Assembly (NCBI RefSeq): GCF_001007875.1
Contig: NZ_CP011412.1
Location: 1,550,001 to 1,614,000 of the forward strand
Origin: Sedimenticola thiotaurini
Lineage (GTDB): Bacteria; Pseudomonadota; Gammaproteobacteria; Chromatiales; Chromatiaceae
Direction: 5' to 3'
Length of the DNA: 64,000 bases
In this document: in pieces, positions 10,737 through 19,815 of the stretch
Layout of the letters: every line of letters begins with the position of its first letter
Position numbering within the stretch: the stretch's first letter is position 1
The notes under the pieces: generated by a model
Told to the model about the DNA's origin: nothing
What the model saw: only the letters and a program-made list of their open reading frames with translations
Database searches by the model: none
Translations under genes and position numbers: made by a program

Positions 10737-11588
10737 TCATGAATCCTGCTCAGCCGCCTGGCGTGCATTACGTCGATCAAGAAACTGTGTCAGCATCGCG
10801 GACAGGACGTAGACACCACCCACAAGCAGGATAATAGTTGGGCCCGCAGGAAGATCCGGGGCGTACGAAAGCGCCAGGCCGGTAATGCTCAATACCGCAC
10901 CCAAAATTGTGGCAATCAGCATCATGCGACCGAGTGAATGGACATAGTGACCAGCGACCGCTGCCGGCAGGGTCAGCAGTGCCAGCACCAGGATCAGGCC
11001 GACCACCTGGATCAACAGCACCACCGTCACCGCCACCAAAACCAATAGCAGCAGGTAAAAGAATCCAACCGGTATACCCCGTAAACGGGCGAACTCTTCG
11101 TCGAAAACCACGGCGAGGAAATGGCGATGATAGGCAGCAACAACCGTCAACAGTATCAGGTCGAGCGCAACCATGAACCACAAGCTCTCCCGTGGCACCA
11201 GCAGGATGTTGCCAAACAGATAGCTCATCAAATCAGACTGGTAACCTGGCGCCTTGGCAATGAACAGCACGCCAACCGCCATGCCAATTGCCCACAGGGC
11301 ACTGATTAACGTGTCCTCCTGTGCGCGCCAGTGCAGACGTACCCAGCCGATCAGTAGCGCCGCAGCGATCGCCGCCGGCAGGGCACCATGCAGTGGTTCA
11401 AAGCCGAAGTACACGGCGGCACCCATTCCGCCCAGAACCGAGTGGGCAATGCCACCAGCAATGAAGGCGATCCGCTTGACCACCACGTAGGTACCCATCA
11501 CCCCACAGCCGATGCTCGCAAGCAAGGCCGTGGCTACCGCGGTCTGAAGGAATGTGTGTTGTAAAAAAGCGGTGAAGAATTCTTCCAT
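10737..11588 (-). CDS. znuB: Zinc ABC transporter permease ZnuB
   Basis: A 283-residue integral membrane permease of the high-affinity zinc importer. The sequence is nearly all hydrophobic helices and carries the family segments VVKRIAFIAGGIAHSVLGG and FGNILLVP. The ATG at 11588 follows two bases after the znuC stop codon; an in-frame start 21 bases further up would overlap znuC. Order znuA-znuC-znuB-zur on one strand, with overlaps or short gaps, indicates one operon under the Zur box at 13399. Confidence 0.95.
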   Translation of the reverse strand: MEEFFTAFLQHTFLQTAVATALLASIGCGVMGTYVVVKRIAFIAGGIAHSVLGGMGAAVYFGFEPLHGALPAAIAAALLIGWVRLHWRAQEDTLISALWAIGMAVGVLFIAKAPGYQSDLMSYLFGNILLVPRESLWFMVALDLILLTVVAAYHRHFLAVVFDEEFARLRGIPVGFFYLLLLVLVAVTVVLLIQVVGLILVLALLTLPAAVAGHYVHSLGRMMLIATILGAVLSITGLALSYAPDLPAGPTIILLVGGVYVLSAMLTQFLDRRNARQAAEQDS

Positions 11589-11592
11589 TAGC

Positions 11593-12354
11593 TTAATGGC
11601 TGTGCGCAATCATACGCACATGCTCCCCGTAGAGATCCTGGATCACCTTTCCATCGATGTTATCGGTACTGTGACAGATCAGGGTCCGATTGATGCAAGC
11701 GACTCGACTGACGTAACGCGAGATGAAGGCCACGTCATGTGATACCACCAGAATGGTCATCCTGTCGTTAAGGGACTTGAGCAGGTCAAAGATCTCGCTC
11801 TCCATCCGTTGGTCGATATTTGCAGTGGGTTCATCAAGTATCAGGATGCGCGGATCACTGACCAGCGCCCGGGCCAGCAGCACGCGCTGTAACTGGCCAC
11901 CGGATAAACTGCCGATCTGCCGTTTCGCTATGTCACTGGCCTCGACTTCTTCCAGGGAACGCTGTACCGCCTCACGATCGCCACTGGAGAGCCGTCTGGG
12001 GCGTAACGCATGCCACTTACCCTCGGACTGCCTGCCGTTGCGATCGATACCCAGCCGTCCCAACTGCACCACCTGCTCTACCGATATCGGGAAATCACGC
12101 GGAAAGCTGGGATATTGGGGAACATAGCCGAGCAGCCGACTGGCCAAGTGCGGCGCCTGGCCCAATACCTTGATGCTGCCCGACTGGGGCTTGTGAAGAC
12201 CAAGGATCAATTTCAGCAGCGTGCTCTTGCCTCCGGCATTGGGACCGACGATGCCGAGAAACTCCCCGTCAGCGACCTCCAGGTCAATCCCTGTCAGCGT
12301 TGGCACGCTGCCATAGGAGAAATTCACCCCGTGGATATCGATCACCCGGCTCAA
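11593..12354 (-). CDS. znuC: Zinc ABC transporter ATPase ZnuC
   Basis: A 253-residue ATPase with Walker A GPNAGGKST (near residue 36), the signature LSGGQLQRVLLARAL, Walker B ILILDEPTANID and the H-loop SHDVAF. It powers zinc import with ZnuB and ZnuA. The first codon is TTG at 12354, overlapping the TGA of znuA, or alternatively the in-frame GTG three codons later; both keep the N-terminal strand. A short His-ending tail (ARMIAHSH-like) may bind metal. Confidence 0.95.
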   Translation of the reverse strand: MSRVIDIHGVNFSYGSVPTLTGIDLEVADGEFLGIVGPNAGGKSTLLKLILGLHKPQSGSIKVLGQAPHLASRLLGYVPQYPSFPRDFPISVEQVVQLGRLGIDRNGRQSEGKWHALRPRRLSSGDREAVQRSLEEVEASDIAKRQIGSLSGGQLQRVLLARALVSDPRILILDEPTANIDQRMESEIFDLLKSLNDRMTILVVSHDVAFISRYVSRVACINRTLICHSTDNIDGKVIQDLYGEHVRMIAHSH

Positions 12355-13322
12355 TGCTGCAACACCTGGGCAAATTCACGTCCGACACGACGCAGGTTAT
12401 CCACGTAATCAGGGGCCAGCGGGTCAACCGCGACTACCGCACCGCTAATCTCCTGTGCAACCAGCGTCGCCGATCGCTTGTTGAACTGTGGCTGCACGTA
12501 GATCACCTTGATGTTATCCCGTTTCGCCTGGTCGATCAGGGCTGTCAAACCGCGGGAACCCGGCTCTTTTCCCTCATGCTCAATCGACACCTGTTTCAGT
12601 CCGTAGCTGTCAGCGAAATAACCCCAGGCCGGATGAAACACCATGAACTTGCGGTTAGGCAGTGGATCCAGCAGCGCATGCAACTCCTTATCCAGGGCGA
12701 CCAACTCGGCCATGAAAGCATCATGGTTACGGGCAAAGTCAGCTGCGTGGGCCGGCGCAAGCTCAGAAAGCTTGTCGCGAATGTTGCCGATCATCTGCAT
12801 GACCTGGGTCGGGCTGGTCCAGACGTGCGGGTCCATTTCGTGTTCGTGATCATGATCCGCCTCGTGTTCAGCGTGCTCATCATGGTCATCGTGCTGCTCA
12901 TGATCTTCTTGATGAGCCTCATGATCGTGATCATGGTCGGCCTCTTCCTGGTGATCGGCATCATGCTCGGCGTCGTCATGCGAGTGGGCTTCCATCTCGC
13001 GCAGGGCCAGGCCATGGCGGGCATCGAACACCTGCATAGCCGGATTGGCGGATTGAATTCGTGCCATCCAGGCCTTCTCGAACGGCATGCCGGTGCGTAC
13101 GTACAATACCGCACCCGCCAACGCGCTGATCTGCTGCGGCGTGGGATCGTAAGTATGGGGATTGAAGCCGGGGCGCACCATCGCCCGGGCATCCACGTGT
13201 TCACCACCGATTTTTTTCACAAAAGTCTGAATTGGCACCACGCTGGCAAACACGCGTAACGGCTCGGCAACGCCCAAGGCCGGTACGAGCAGCGACAACA
13301 ATAGCAGCAGCAACTTATGCAT
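12351..13322 (-). CDS. znuA: Zinc-binding periplasmic protein ZnuA
   Basis: A 323-residue cluster A-I solute-binding protein with a signal peptide ending near GVAEP. Zinc ligands of the family are visible: His in GFNPHTYDPTP, a second His after the loop (MDPHVWTSP), a third in MVFHPAWGYF, and an acidic residue near the C-terminus. Between the first two lies an unusually long His/Asp/Glu loop of about 60 residues, with more than 20 His, which in ZnuA proteins acts as a zinc antenna. GGGAGAATTTTA precedes the ATG. It is the first gene after the Zur box. Confidence 0.96.
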   Translation of the reverse strand: MHKLLLLLLSLLVPALGVAEPLRVFASVVPIQTFVKKIGGEHVDARAMVRPGFNPHTYDPTPQQISALAGAVLYVRTGMPFEKAWMARIQSANPAMQVFDARHGLALREMEAHSHDDAEHDADHQEEADHDHDHEAHQEDHEQHDDHDEHAEHEADHDHEHEMDPHVWTSPTQVMQMIGNIRDKLSELAPAHAADFARNHDAFMAELVALDKELHALLDPLPNRKFMVFHPAWGYFADSYGLKQVSIEHEGKEPGSRGLTALIDQAKRDNIKVIYVQPQFNKRSATLVAQEISGAVVAVDPLAPDYVDNLRRVGREFAQVLQH

Positions 13323-13398
13323 TAAAATTCTCCCGGATTCATGTGTACTCGAACTGGCATGCTATACAACTGGGACACGCAGCCCAGACTTCGAAACT

Positions 13399-13421
13399 AA
13401 AGATGTAACAATATAACATAT
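13399..13421 (-). promoter_or_regulatory. Zur box upstream of znuA
   Basis: The core TGTAACAATATAACA matches the gammaproteobacterial Zur core TGTTATANTATAACA at 13 of 15 positions. It lies in the 129-base gap between nicO and znuA, about 80 bp before the znuA start, so it would repress the znuACB-zur-zrgA run when zinc is sufficient. Confidence 0.8.
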
Positions 13422-13451
13422 ATTTTTACCTAAACAACTGACGTCCACCGT

Positions 13452-14477
13452 TTACAACCCGATAGCCGATTTCAGTGCAAACGACGCGCTTAACAACCAG
13501 AGGGCCAGAAGTATTAATAGGGCGCCGCCAAGGGCACCGATAACACCGGCCACCACCTCCCACAACGACGATCGGTGAGCGACCAGCGCACTCGCCCACT
13601 CGCGTGCCTTGGTGGTAAAAACGGCTAAAGCCACAACGGTAATCGCGGTCCCTGCGGACATGCCCATCACGGCAAAAGCACCGTGCCATGCCAGGTCCAT
13701 CACGGAAGCGAGAATCAGCACCAACACCGCACCACTGCAAGGTCGCAACCCGATAGCCAAAATCACCCCGGCTGTCGCTCGGCGGCTGCCAACGGTATCG
13801 ATCTCGTCGGCAGCAGGCATGTGTCGGCAACCGCAACTTCCGTCATGAACATGACCATCATGGTCGTGGTGCACATGGTCAGTTTTAGGCCGCAACCGAC
13901 GTACCGTACCAATCAAAGCCCGTGCGGCACGTACCAGCAAGTAGAGTCCGACTATCGCAAGAAGACCGAAGCTGAGACGGGTCGCCCACAATGACGCCAC
14001 TTCCGTGTCCCGTGGCAACCAACCGGCCAGACCGATCAGGCCGTATACCAGCAATAACGCCGTCATGCCCTGCAGCAACGAAGCAGAAGCACCCATCACA
14101 ATGCCGCGATTGAGCCGGCTTGGATGGGTTAACAGGTAAGTTGTCAACACGGTCTTGCCATGCCCGGGCCCAGCGGCATGTAAAACCCCATAGAGAAAAC
14201 TAAGCAGAACCAATGCCCAACCGACATCATCCTTACCACGTAGTTTTTGCAACTCCCGTGTCAATGCGCGGTGGAACTCACGCTGCTTTGACCAGACCCA
14301 GGCCGCAGCCCGGTCCCACAGGGAAACATCATGTTTTTTGCTCGCCTGGTTCACGTCCACGGCCGGTTCGGTGGCGACCCGCTCACCAGGCAGCGGAACG
14401 GCGGCATGCAGAGCGTATGGAAGAGAGATGGCCCCGATCCAGGCGAGTAAAATGAACGCGATGTACCTTATCTGCAT
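13452..14477 (-). CDS. NicO/RcnA-type metal transporter
   Basis: A 341-residue polytopic membrane protein of the NicO family, which contains nickel/cobalt permeases and RcnA-type efflux proteins. Seen: a signal-like N-terminus, HAAGPGHGKTVLTTYLLTH (the conserved HxxxGHG-type metal motif), a His/Asp cytoplasmic loop (DHVHHDHDGHVHDG followed by a Cys-Gly-Cys), and GLRPCSGAVLVL in the second half. The family usually moves Ni or Co, but this copy lies between znuA and a Zur box with a COG0523 gene, which suggests zinc-related function. Direction of transport cannot be read. DUF1007, a frequent companion of NicO genes, is encoded at 19180-19815. Confidence 0.85.
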   Translation of the reverse strand: MQIRYIAFILLAWIGAISLPYALHAAVPLPGERVATEPAVDVNQASKKHDVSLWDRAAAWVWSKQREFHRALTRELQKLRGKDDVGWALVLLSFLYGVLHAAGPGHGKTVLTTYLLTHPSRLNRGIVMGASASLLQGMTALLLVYGLIGLAGWLPRDTEVASLWATRLSFGLLAIVGLYLLVRAARALIGTVRRLRPKTDHVHHDHDGHVHDGSCGCRHMPAADEIDTVGSRRATAGVILAIGLRPCSGAVLVLILASVMDLAWHGAFAVMGMSAGTAITVVALAVFTTKAREWASALVAHRSSLWEVVAGVIGALGGALLILLALWLLSASFALKSAIGL

Positions 14478-14774
14478 TTAATTAATAACACCTCTAGTAC
14501 CTTTTTCTGCAATCCCGGTCATCCCCGTCACCTGTATCGAACAGAGTGGAGCCCTGTCTCGCCACGCCCAGGAAATATTATCCCAAAGGGAGCATGATTT
14601 GCTTAACAGCGGCAATATCTTTAGCTAGGTGACATTTCCAAACCCTGGATGTTCGATCGGGACACAAATCGCTGGGTATCAAAACGCCAAACCGGCTGAT
14701 CACCCATAGGACTGACTATTTCATCGACAAGTGCGGATTGGCACATGACATTCGGCCATTGGCGGGTTATTATT

Positions 14775-14797
14775 AATATGTTATATCGTTACATTTA
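14775..14797. promoter_or_regulatory. Zur box between nicO and the COG0523 gene
   Basis: The core TGTTATATCGTTACA matches the Zur core at 12 of 15 positions and is embedded in an AT-rich stretch suited to a promoter. The gap from 14478 to 15028 separates divergent genes, so this palindrome could control the plus-strand COG0523-yidD-CA-thrS arm and perhaps nicO, which starts about 300 bp away. Nothing else recognisable was seen in this 551-base gap. Confidence 0.75.
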
Positions 14798-15028
14798 TAA
14801 ATAACAGAATTAATTTAAACTAAAAGGGCAGCGTGTAGGTCAGGCATTACTTTTGGATGCATGCAATCCCCTGGCGCCGGGCCTTATTGAAAAAGAGGAA
14901 GAGCCTGTAAAGACCTTTCGACTCATCCAGCCGGCCAGAACCGGCATATTCCGGCTCACCTCCCCCTTCCTTAATGAATGCCACGATGGAGAACAGTTGA
15001 TCGTGCCCCCACACCTACCGTTTACGCC

Positions 15029-16143
15029 ATGACAGAACCACTCGGCATGCTTGTTGAAGAGGCAGCCAACCTGATCCCTGTCACCCTGTTGACAGGCTTT
15101 CTGGGCAGCGGCAAAACAACACTACTTAACCATCTGGTGAAACAACCTGAGATGGCGGACTCGCTGGTTATCATAAACGAGTTTGGCGAAATGGCGCTTG
15201 ACCACGCCCTGGTAGCCCACAGTACTGAAAACCTGGTGATGGAGATGAGCAGTGGATGCGTCTGCTGCAACATCAGGGGCGACCTGGTGAAGACACTGGG
15301 TGACATCACCTGGCGTTTTTCCCGTAATGGAAACCGGTGGTTTCGACGCGTTTTGATAGAAACCACGGGGCTTGCCGATCCGGCCCCTATCATCCAGACA
15401 CTTATGACCCATCCACTGGTTTCCAAGAAGTACCGGCTCGACGGGGTCATCACGACCGTCGACCTTGCTACGGGCATGGAGACCCTGAACCTGCATTTAG
15501 AGGCTATCAAGCAAGCCGCCGTGGCCGATGCACTGTTACTGACCAAGGCTGACCTGGCCACGGAAGAACAGCACACAGCGTTGCTGCACAGACTGAAGCA
15601 GGTCAACCCGGCCGCACCGTGCTGGGAGATTGAGAATGGAAATATCACAGCAGAGAATATATTGAACTTCGGGCTTTACAACATGGATAGCAAAGCACCC
15701 GACGTGCTGCGCTGGCTGAAAGAAGAGGCCTATGTAGAGCCCACCTCACATGAACACGACCCAGAACAAAGCGCATGTGACCATGGTACCCACAACCATT
15801 CAGGACACCACTCCCACGGACACCATCCCCATGATGTAAACCGGCATGACGACAATATTCGCGCTTTCTGCTTTACCTTGGATCAAGCCATCTCCGAAGC
15901 ATCTCTGGCAAAGTGGCTCAACATGCTGATGCAATTTATTGGCAGTCCATTTTGCGCGTCAAGGGAATCCTCAACGTGGAGGATAATGAACGGCCGGTCG
16001 TGGTACATGGCGTCCAGCATATTTTTCACCCGCCGGTCACCTTGCCTGCCTGGCCAAGTGAGGATCAACGTTCACGCCTGGTATTTATAACAGACGGCGT
16101 AGACAGGGATGTGATTGAAAATACCTTTCGCGAATTTCGCTGA
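15029..16143 (+). pseudogene. COG0523 (CobW/ZigA) GTPase split by a one-base frameshift
   Basis: A metallochaperone-type GTPase of the zinc-linked COG0523 family. Seen: Walker A LTGFLGSGKTT, INEFGE, the metal motif SGCVCCNIRGDL, TTGLADPAP, the TKADL guanine motif, and a His-rich linker (HNHSGHHSHGHHPHD). At 15935-15937 a run of three T breaks the frame: the reading frame goes on to 16090 with an unrelated tail, while the expected CobW C-terminal domain (ILRVKGILNVEDNERPVV) continues in another frame to 16143. One extra T restores a continuous protein. It may be a real mutation or a base-calling error. The start is uncertain (15029 preferred, 14978 possible); neither has a good ribosome site. 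First gene of the Zur-linked plus-strand arm. Confidence 0.85.
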
Positions 16144-16160
16144 ATGATGGAGGGCCTGCA

Positions 16161-16226
16161 GTGACAAACAGGAAATACCCAGATCCCTACAACGGGGACG
16201 GCTGTTACATGCCGGGAATAGCCTAA
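16161..16226 (+). CDS. Possible 21-residue peptide in the zinc operon
   Basis: A GTG-started ORF of 21 codons (reads MTNRKYPDPYNGDGCYMPGI plus Ala) with GGAGGG six bases upstream. It fills the gap between the COG0523 gene and yidD and its stop overlaps the AAGGA that serves yidD. The composition (Tyr, Pro, Gly, one Cys) is not random-looking, but such a short ORF can arise by chance. No family is recognised. Confidence 0.3.
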   Translation: MTNRKYPDPYNGDGCYMPGIA

Positions 16227-16235
16227 GGAACCCTA

Positions 16236-16463
16236 ATGAAACAGTGGCCTGCCAATCTGTTAGTGCTGATCATGCGCGGTTATCAACTGTTCATCAGCCC
16301 GATGCTCGGGCCACGATGCCGCTTTCATCCCACCTGCTCCCAGTACGCCATTGATGCCTTGCGCATGCATGGTGCGCTTAAGGGGAGTTGGCTCGCGCTG
16401 CGGCGTGTTTGTCGCTGCCACCCATTCCATCCAGGGGGATATGACCCAGTATCACCAGATTAA
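16236..16463 (+). CDS. yidD: YidD-like membrane protein insertion efficiency factor
   Basis: A 75-residue YidD-family protein with the full signature: [29 protein letters not shown], then [13 protein letters not shown]. YidD normally lies between rnpA and yidC and helps YidC-dependent membrane insertion through an amphipathic N-terminal helix. Here it sits between a COG0523 gene and a gamma-carbonic anhydrase, so it is probably a second, zinc-regulated copy; the housekeeping copy would be elsewhere. Four Cys and several His make zinc or other metal contact conceivable, which is speculation. Start codon follows AAGGA. Confidence 0.88.
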   Translation: MKQWPANLLVLIMRGYQLFISPMLGPRCRFHPTCSQYAIDALRMHGALKGSWLALRRVCRCHPFHPGGYDPVSPD

Positions 16464-16489
16464 CCCATGGAATCGAGACCATCCTGCCT

Positions 16490-17050
16490 ATGATCAGAAA
16501 AAATCCCCGCGGTGACTTGCCGCAGATACACCCCGGTGCCTTCGTTGACCCCACCGCCATCCTGTGCGGTCGTGTTATTGTGAAGGAGAACGTATTCATC
16601 GGGCCTTACGCGGTTATCCGCGCCGATGAAATGGATGCCAACAACCACATTGACCCCATCGTGATCGGCGCACATTCCAACATCCAGGACGGGGTGGTGA
16701 TCCACTCCAAGTCCGGCGCCCAGGTCAGCATAGGACAGCGAACATCCATCGCACACCGGGCTATCGTCCACGGCCCCTGCACCATAGGCAATAATGTCTT
16801 CATCGGTTTTAACAGCGTGCTGTTCGATTGTGTCATCGAGGACGGTTGCGCGGTACGTTTCAACGCTGTTATCGATGGCTGCCATTTTCCTGCCGGGTTC
16901 CATGTTCCATCAACCATGCGCATCGGGCGTACAACCGACCTGGCGACTCTGCCCAAGGTATCTGTTGACGCCAGCGATTTTTCCGAAGACGTGGCCCGAA
17001 CCAATAACGAGTTGGTGTTGGGTTACAAAAAAATCCAGAACGAGTTTTGA
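16490..17050 (+). CDS. Gamma-class carbonic anhydrase-like protein
   Basis: A 186-residue left-handed beta-helix (hexapeptide repeat) protein of the gamma-carbonic anhydrase/CamH group, catalysing or derived from CO2 hydration. The three metal-ligand histidines are in place: one in GVVIHSKSG and two in [11 protein letters not shown], five residues apart. Hexapeptide turns ([24 protein letters not shown]) run through the protein. Zur-controlled carbonic anhydrase paralogues are known from comparative work on zinc-limited bacteria and may work with less zinc or with another metal. It overlaps the thrS start region by a few bases, so the genes are co-transcribed. Confidence 0.88.
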   Translation: MIRKNPRGDLPQIHPGAFVDPTAILCGRVIVKENVFIGPYAVIRADEMDANNHIDPIVIGAHSNIQDGVVIHSKSGAQVSIGQRTSIAHRAIVHGPCTIGNNVFIGFNSVLFDCVIEDGCAVRFNAVIDGCHFPAGFHVPSTMRIGRTTDLATLPKVSVDASDFSEDVARTNNELVLGYKKIQNEF

Positions 17051-17052
17051 TC

Positions 17053-19062
17053 ATGACCACTATTTGCGACCAACACACCATTACACTGACCTTGCCTGAC
17101 GGCAGCCAGCGTCATTTCGATCAACCTGTCTCGGTGGCGACACTCGCGGCTGATATCGGAGCGGGACTTGCCAGGCAGGCTGTCGCCGGCAAGGTGGACG
17201 ACCGCCTGGTCGACACCAGCGACCTGATCGACCATGATGCAACGGTACAGATCATCACGCCAAAAGACGGCGCGGGGCTGGATATCATCCGCCACTCCTG
17301 TGCCCACCTGATCGGCCACGCCGTCAAGCAGCTCTTTCCCAGCGCAAAAATGGTGATAGGGCCGGTCATCGAGGATGGTTTCTATTACGACATCGCCTAC
17401 GAGCGCCCATTCACCCCAGAGGACCTGGAGGCTATCGAGCAGCGCATGCGGGAACTGATCGCCAGTGACTACGATGTGATCAAGCAAGTCCTGCCACGCG
17501 ACGAGGTGATCCGTATCTTCGAGGATCGTGATGAGGAGTATAAACTGCGCCTGGTGGACGACATGCCGGATGAGCAGCAGATGGGCATGTATTTCCACCA
17601 GGAGTATGTGGACATGTGTCGCGGGCCACATGTACCCAACACCCGTTTCCTGAAGCACTTCAAGTTGACCAAGCTCTCTGGTGCCTACTGGCGGGGAGAC
17701 TCCAGCAAAGAGCAGCTTCAACGCATCTACGGCACCGCATGGGCAGATAAAAAACAGCTCAAAGCATACCTGCAGCGGATCAAAGAAGCTGAAAAGCGCG
17801 ACCATCGCAAACTGGGCCGGGAGCTGGACCTGTTCCATTTCCATGAAGACGCACCCGGCGCGGTCTTCTGGCACCCGCAGGGATGGACGCTGTTCCAGGA
17901 GCTGATCGCCTACATGCGTCGTCGTCAACTGGATGCAGGCTACGTGGAGGTAAACTCACCCGATCTTATGGATCGCCAGCTGTGGGAGATCTCCGGCCAC
18001 TGGCAGAACTATCGCGACCACATGTTCACCAGCGATACCGAGGATGGTCGCTCGCTCGCACTCAAGCCCATGAGCTGCCCAGGCAGTGTGTTGCTCTACC
18101 GCCATGGACTGAAAAGCTATCGAGACCTCCCTATCAGGATGGCTGAGTTCGGCAAGGTTCATCGCTACGAACCCTCCGGCACACTGCATGGCCTGCTACG
18201 TGTGCGCCACTTCACCCAAGATGATGCGCACATCTATTGCACCCCGGAACAGATGGATTCTGAATGTTGTGAGATCGTCTCCCTGGTACTGGATATCTAC
18301 CGACAGTTCGGCTTCGAGGAGGTAAGCATCAAGCTATCAACCCGCCCCGATAACCGCATGGGAGATGATGCAACCTGGGATCTGCTTGAAGGGGCACTGA
18401 TCCGGTCACTTGATGAATTAGGCCTTGAGTACCAGCTCAACCCAGGGGAAGGTGCTTTCTATGGCCCAAAGCTCGAATTCGTCCTGCGTGATGCCATCGG
18501 CCGTGACTGGCAGTGCGGTACCCTGCAGGTGGATATGAACCTGCCAGAACGGTTCGGCATCGACTACATCGATGAAGATGGTGAACGCAAACGCCCGGTC
18601 ATGCTGCATCGGGCGCTGTTCGGCTCCCTGGAACGCTTCACCGGAATCCTGATCGAGCATCACATGGGAAAACTTCCCGCCTGGCTTACACCCGTGCAAG
18701 CCGTAGTGCTCTCCATCACCGAAGATCATGCCGCTTACACAAAAGATGTTGCACAACTACTGCGCGGCGCAGGGCTGCGTGCCGAGTTTGACGTACGCAA
18801 CGAAAAAATCGGCTACAAGATCCGGGAGCAAACTCTACGTCGTGTGCCGTTTTTGCTGGTTGCCGGAGGAAGAGAGCGTGATACCGGCTGTATCGCCATC
18901 CGTAATCGCGATGGCGAAGACCTGGGGGTACTCCCCTTGGAAGAGGCCCTCACCCTTTTGACACGGGAGGTTCGCGCACCGGATTATGCAACACGGGAGA
19001 CCGGGTTGCAGCAACTGCGTTCCCGCCTTAATGTCAACGCGCCGGAGTCTCACGCCAAATGA
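17053..19062 (+). CDS. thrS: Threonyl-tRNA synthetase, zinc-regulon paralogue type
   Basis: A 669-residue class II ThrRS with all domains: TGS (about 1-65), editing domain with HSCAHL and CRGPH, catalytic core with the motif 2 loop ([15 protein letters not shown]), and a C-terminal anticodon-binding domain. The active-site zinc ligands are kept: Cys342 (MSCPGS), His393 (DDAHIY) and His519 (LHRALFG), each offset by eight from E. coli Cys334, His385 and His511. One change next to the ligand is notable, CPGH to CPGS. The ATG at 17053 overlaps just past the carbonic anhydrase stop. Location in a Zur-linked operon, away from infC-rpmI-rplT, suggests a second ThrRS used in zinc shortage; a single-copy housekeeping role cannot be excluded from the window. 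Confidence 0.95.
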   Translation: MTTICDQHTITLTLPDGSQRHFDQPVSVATLAADIGAGLARQAVAGKVDDRLVDTSDLIDHDATVQIITPKDGAGLDIIRHSCAHLIGHAVKQLFPSAKMVIGPVIEDGFYYDIAYERPFTPEDLEAIEQRMRELIASDYDVIKQVLPRDEVIRIFEDRDEEYKLRLVDDMPDEQQMGMYFHQEYVDMCRGPHVPNTRFLKHFKLTKLSGAYWRGDSSKEQLQRIYGTAWADKKQLKAYLQRIKEAEKRDHRKLGRELDLFHFHEDAPGAVFWHPQGWTLFQELIAYMRRRQLDAGYVEVNSPDLMDRQLWEISGHWQNYRDHMFTSDTEDGRSLALKPMSCPGSVLLYRHGLKSYRDLPIRMAEFGKVHRYEPSGTLHGLLRVRHFTQDDAHIYCTPEQMDSECCEIVSLVLDIYRQFGFEEVSIKLSTRPDNRMGDDATWDLLEGALIRSLDELGLEYQLNPGEGAFYGPKLEFVLRDAIGRDWQCGTLQVDMNLPERFGIDYIDEDGERKRPVMLHRALFGSLERFTGILIEHHMGKLPAWLTPVQAVVLSITEDHAAYTKDVAQLLRGAGLRAEFDVRNEKIGYKIREQTLRRVPFLLVAGGRERDTGCIAIRNRDGEDLGVLPLEEALTLLTREVRAPDYATRETGLQQLRSRLNVNAPESHAK

Positions 19063-19092
19063 TCGGTACATTGATGCAATAAGGGAAGCCAC

Positions 19093-19129
19093 CAGCGCCT
19101 ATGCCCGTGACATGCGGGTAAAGGCGCTG
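19093..19129. terminator. Imperfect hairpin between convergent thrS and DUF1007 genes
   Basis: CAGCGCC pairs with GGCGCTG and, inside it, GCCCG with CGGGT around a short loop. It lies between two convergent genes and could end both transcripts, although no T tract follows on either strand. Confidence 0.45.
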
Positions 19130-19179
19130 TATGGCAGATGACGCTCAATTCGACGCGATAAAAATGGTCGTATACCAGC

Positions 19180-19815
19180 TCAGTCGCATCGAATGGTCAC
19201 TGTTTCAGAAAACTGGATTCCGAGATTGTCCCCACCACTCTCATCAATTCCAAGCGAGGCAGCGTAGGCGATCAGGGCTGCGTCCGGTTTTGGCGGTTCA
19301 AGATGGTAGCGGCACCCGGGCGGCGCATCTTTGAGCACGATGGCGCGACTATCCTCGGCATGCAACATTTCAAAATAGTAAGTCGGCTCAGCGACCTGAT
19401 AGACAACATCACCTTTCCCAGGGTCCAGCGGATTGATTATCGGCAAACGAAATTCGATCTCTATCCGATGATCCCGAACACCAATTCGTGCTTGCTCGGC
19501 GGACCCCATGGCAACTACTTCATCTTTCTGCCTGATCCACAGAAAGTAGTGGTGCTGCGCAATGTTACCCATGATCTTCTCCAATATCGGTTGCAGATTC
19601 TTGCCAGTGTCAGCAGCATCATTCACCAACAACACCGAGTAGTAATCATCGAATAACCAACGCTGTTTCACGCCACTGATCTGCCCGTCTGGAGTGAACT
19701 GCCACTCGGCAAAAACGTCGATCCAGTTATGGGGGTGAGCCTGGGTCGCGTCAGTGAAAAGCAGCGACACCATGAGTACAGTCGCACAGGAAAATCTTGT
19801 AAACAACCAGTTCAT
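19180..19815 (-). CDS. DUF1007 family periplasmic protein
   Basis: A DUF1007 protein of about 211 residues: a signal peptide ends near TQAHPHNWIDVF, the family hallmark, and FDDYYSVLL follows. DUF1007 genes are typically paired with NicO-type nickel/cobalt/zinc permeases and are thought to be periplasmic metal-handling partners. Here nicO is 4 kb away and the gene is instead the last of a run with two DUF1826 genes. Its start overlaps the end of the second DUF1826 gene; the ATG at 19815 gives a normal signal peptide and one at 19824 is also possible. Confidence 0.82.
   Translation of the reverse strand: MNWLFTRFSCATVLMVSLLFTDATQAHPHNWIDVFAEWQFTPDGQISGVKQRWLFDDYYSVLLVNDAADTGKNLQPILEKIMGNIAQHHYFLWIRQKDEVVAMGSAEQARIGVRDHRIEIEFRLPIINPLDPGKGDVVYQVAEPTYYFEMLHAEDSRAIVLKDAPPGCRYHLEPPKPDAALIAYAASLGIDESGGDNLGIQFSETVTIRCD

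Noticed and set aside
12300-13259. 319-residue plus-strand frame with long hydrophobic runs
   Set aside because: It is the reverse of the His/Asp-rich loop and body of znuA; the hydrophobic runs come from reading GAT/CAT codons backwards.
17023-17928. 301-residue minus-strand frame
   Set aside because: Antisense to the thrS coding region, which carries all domain evidence.
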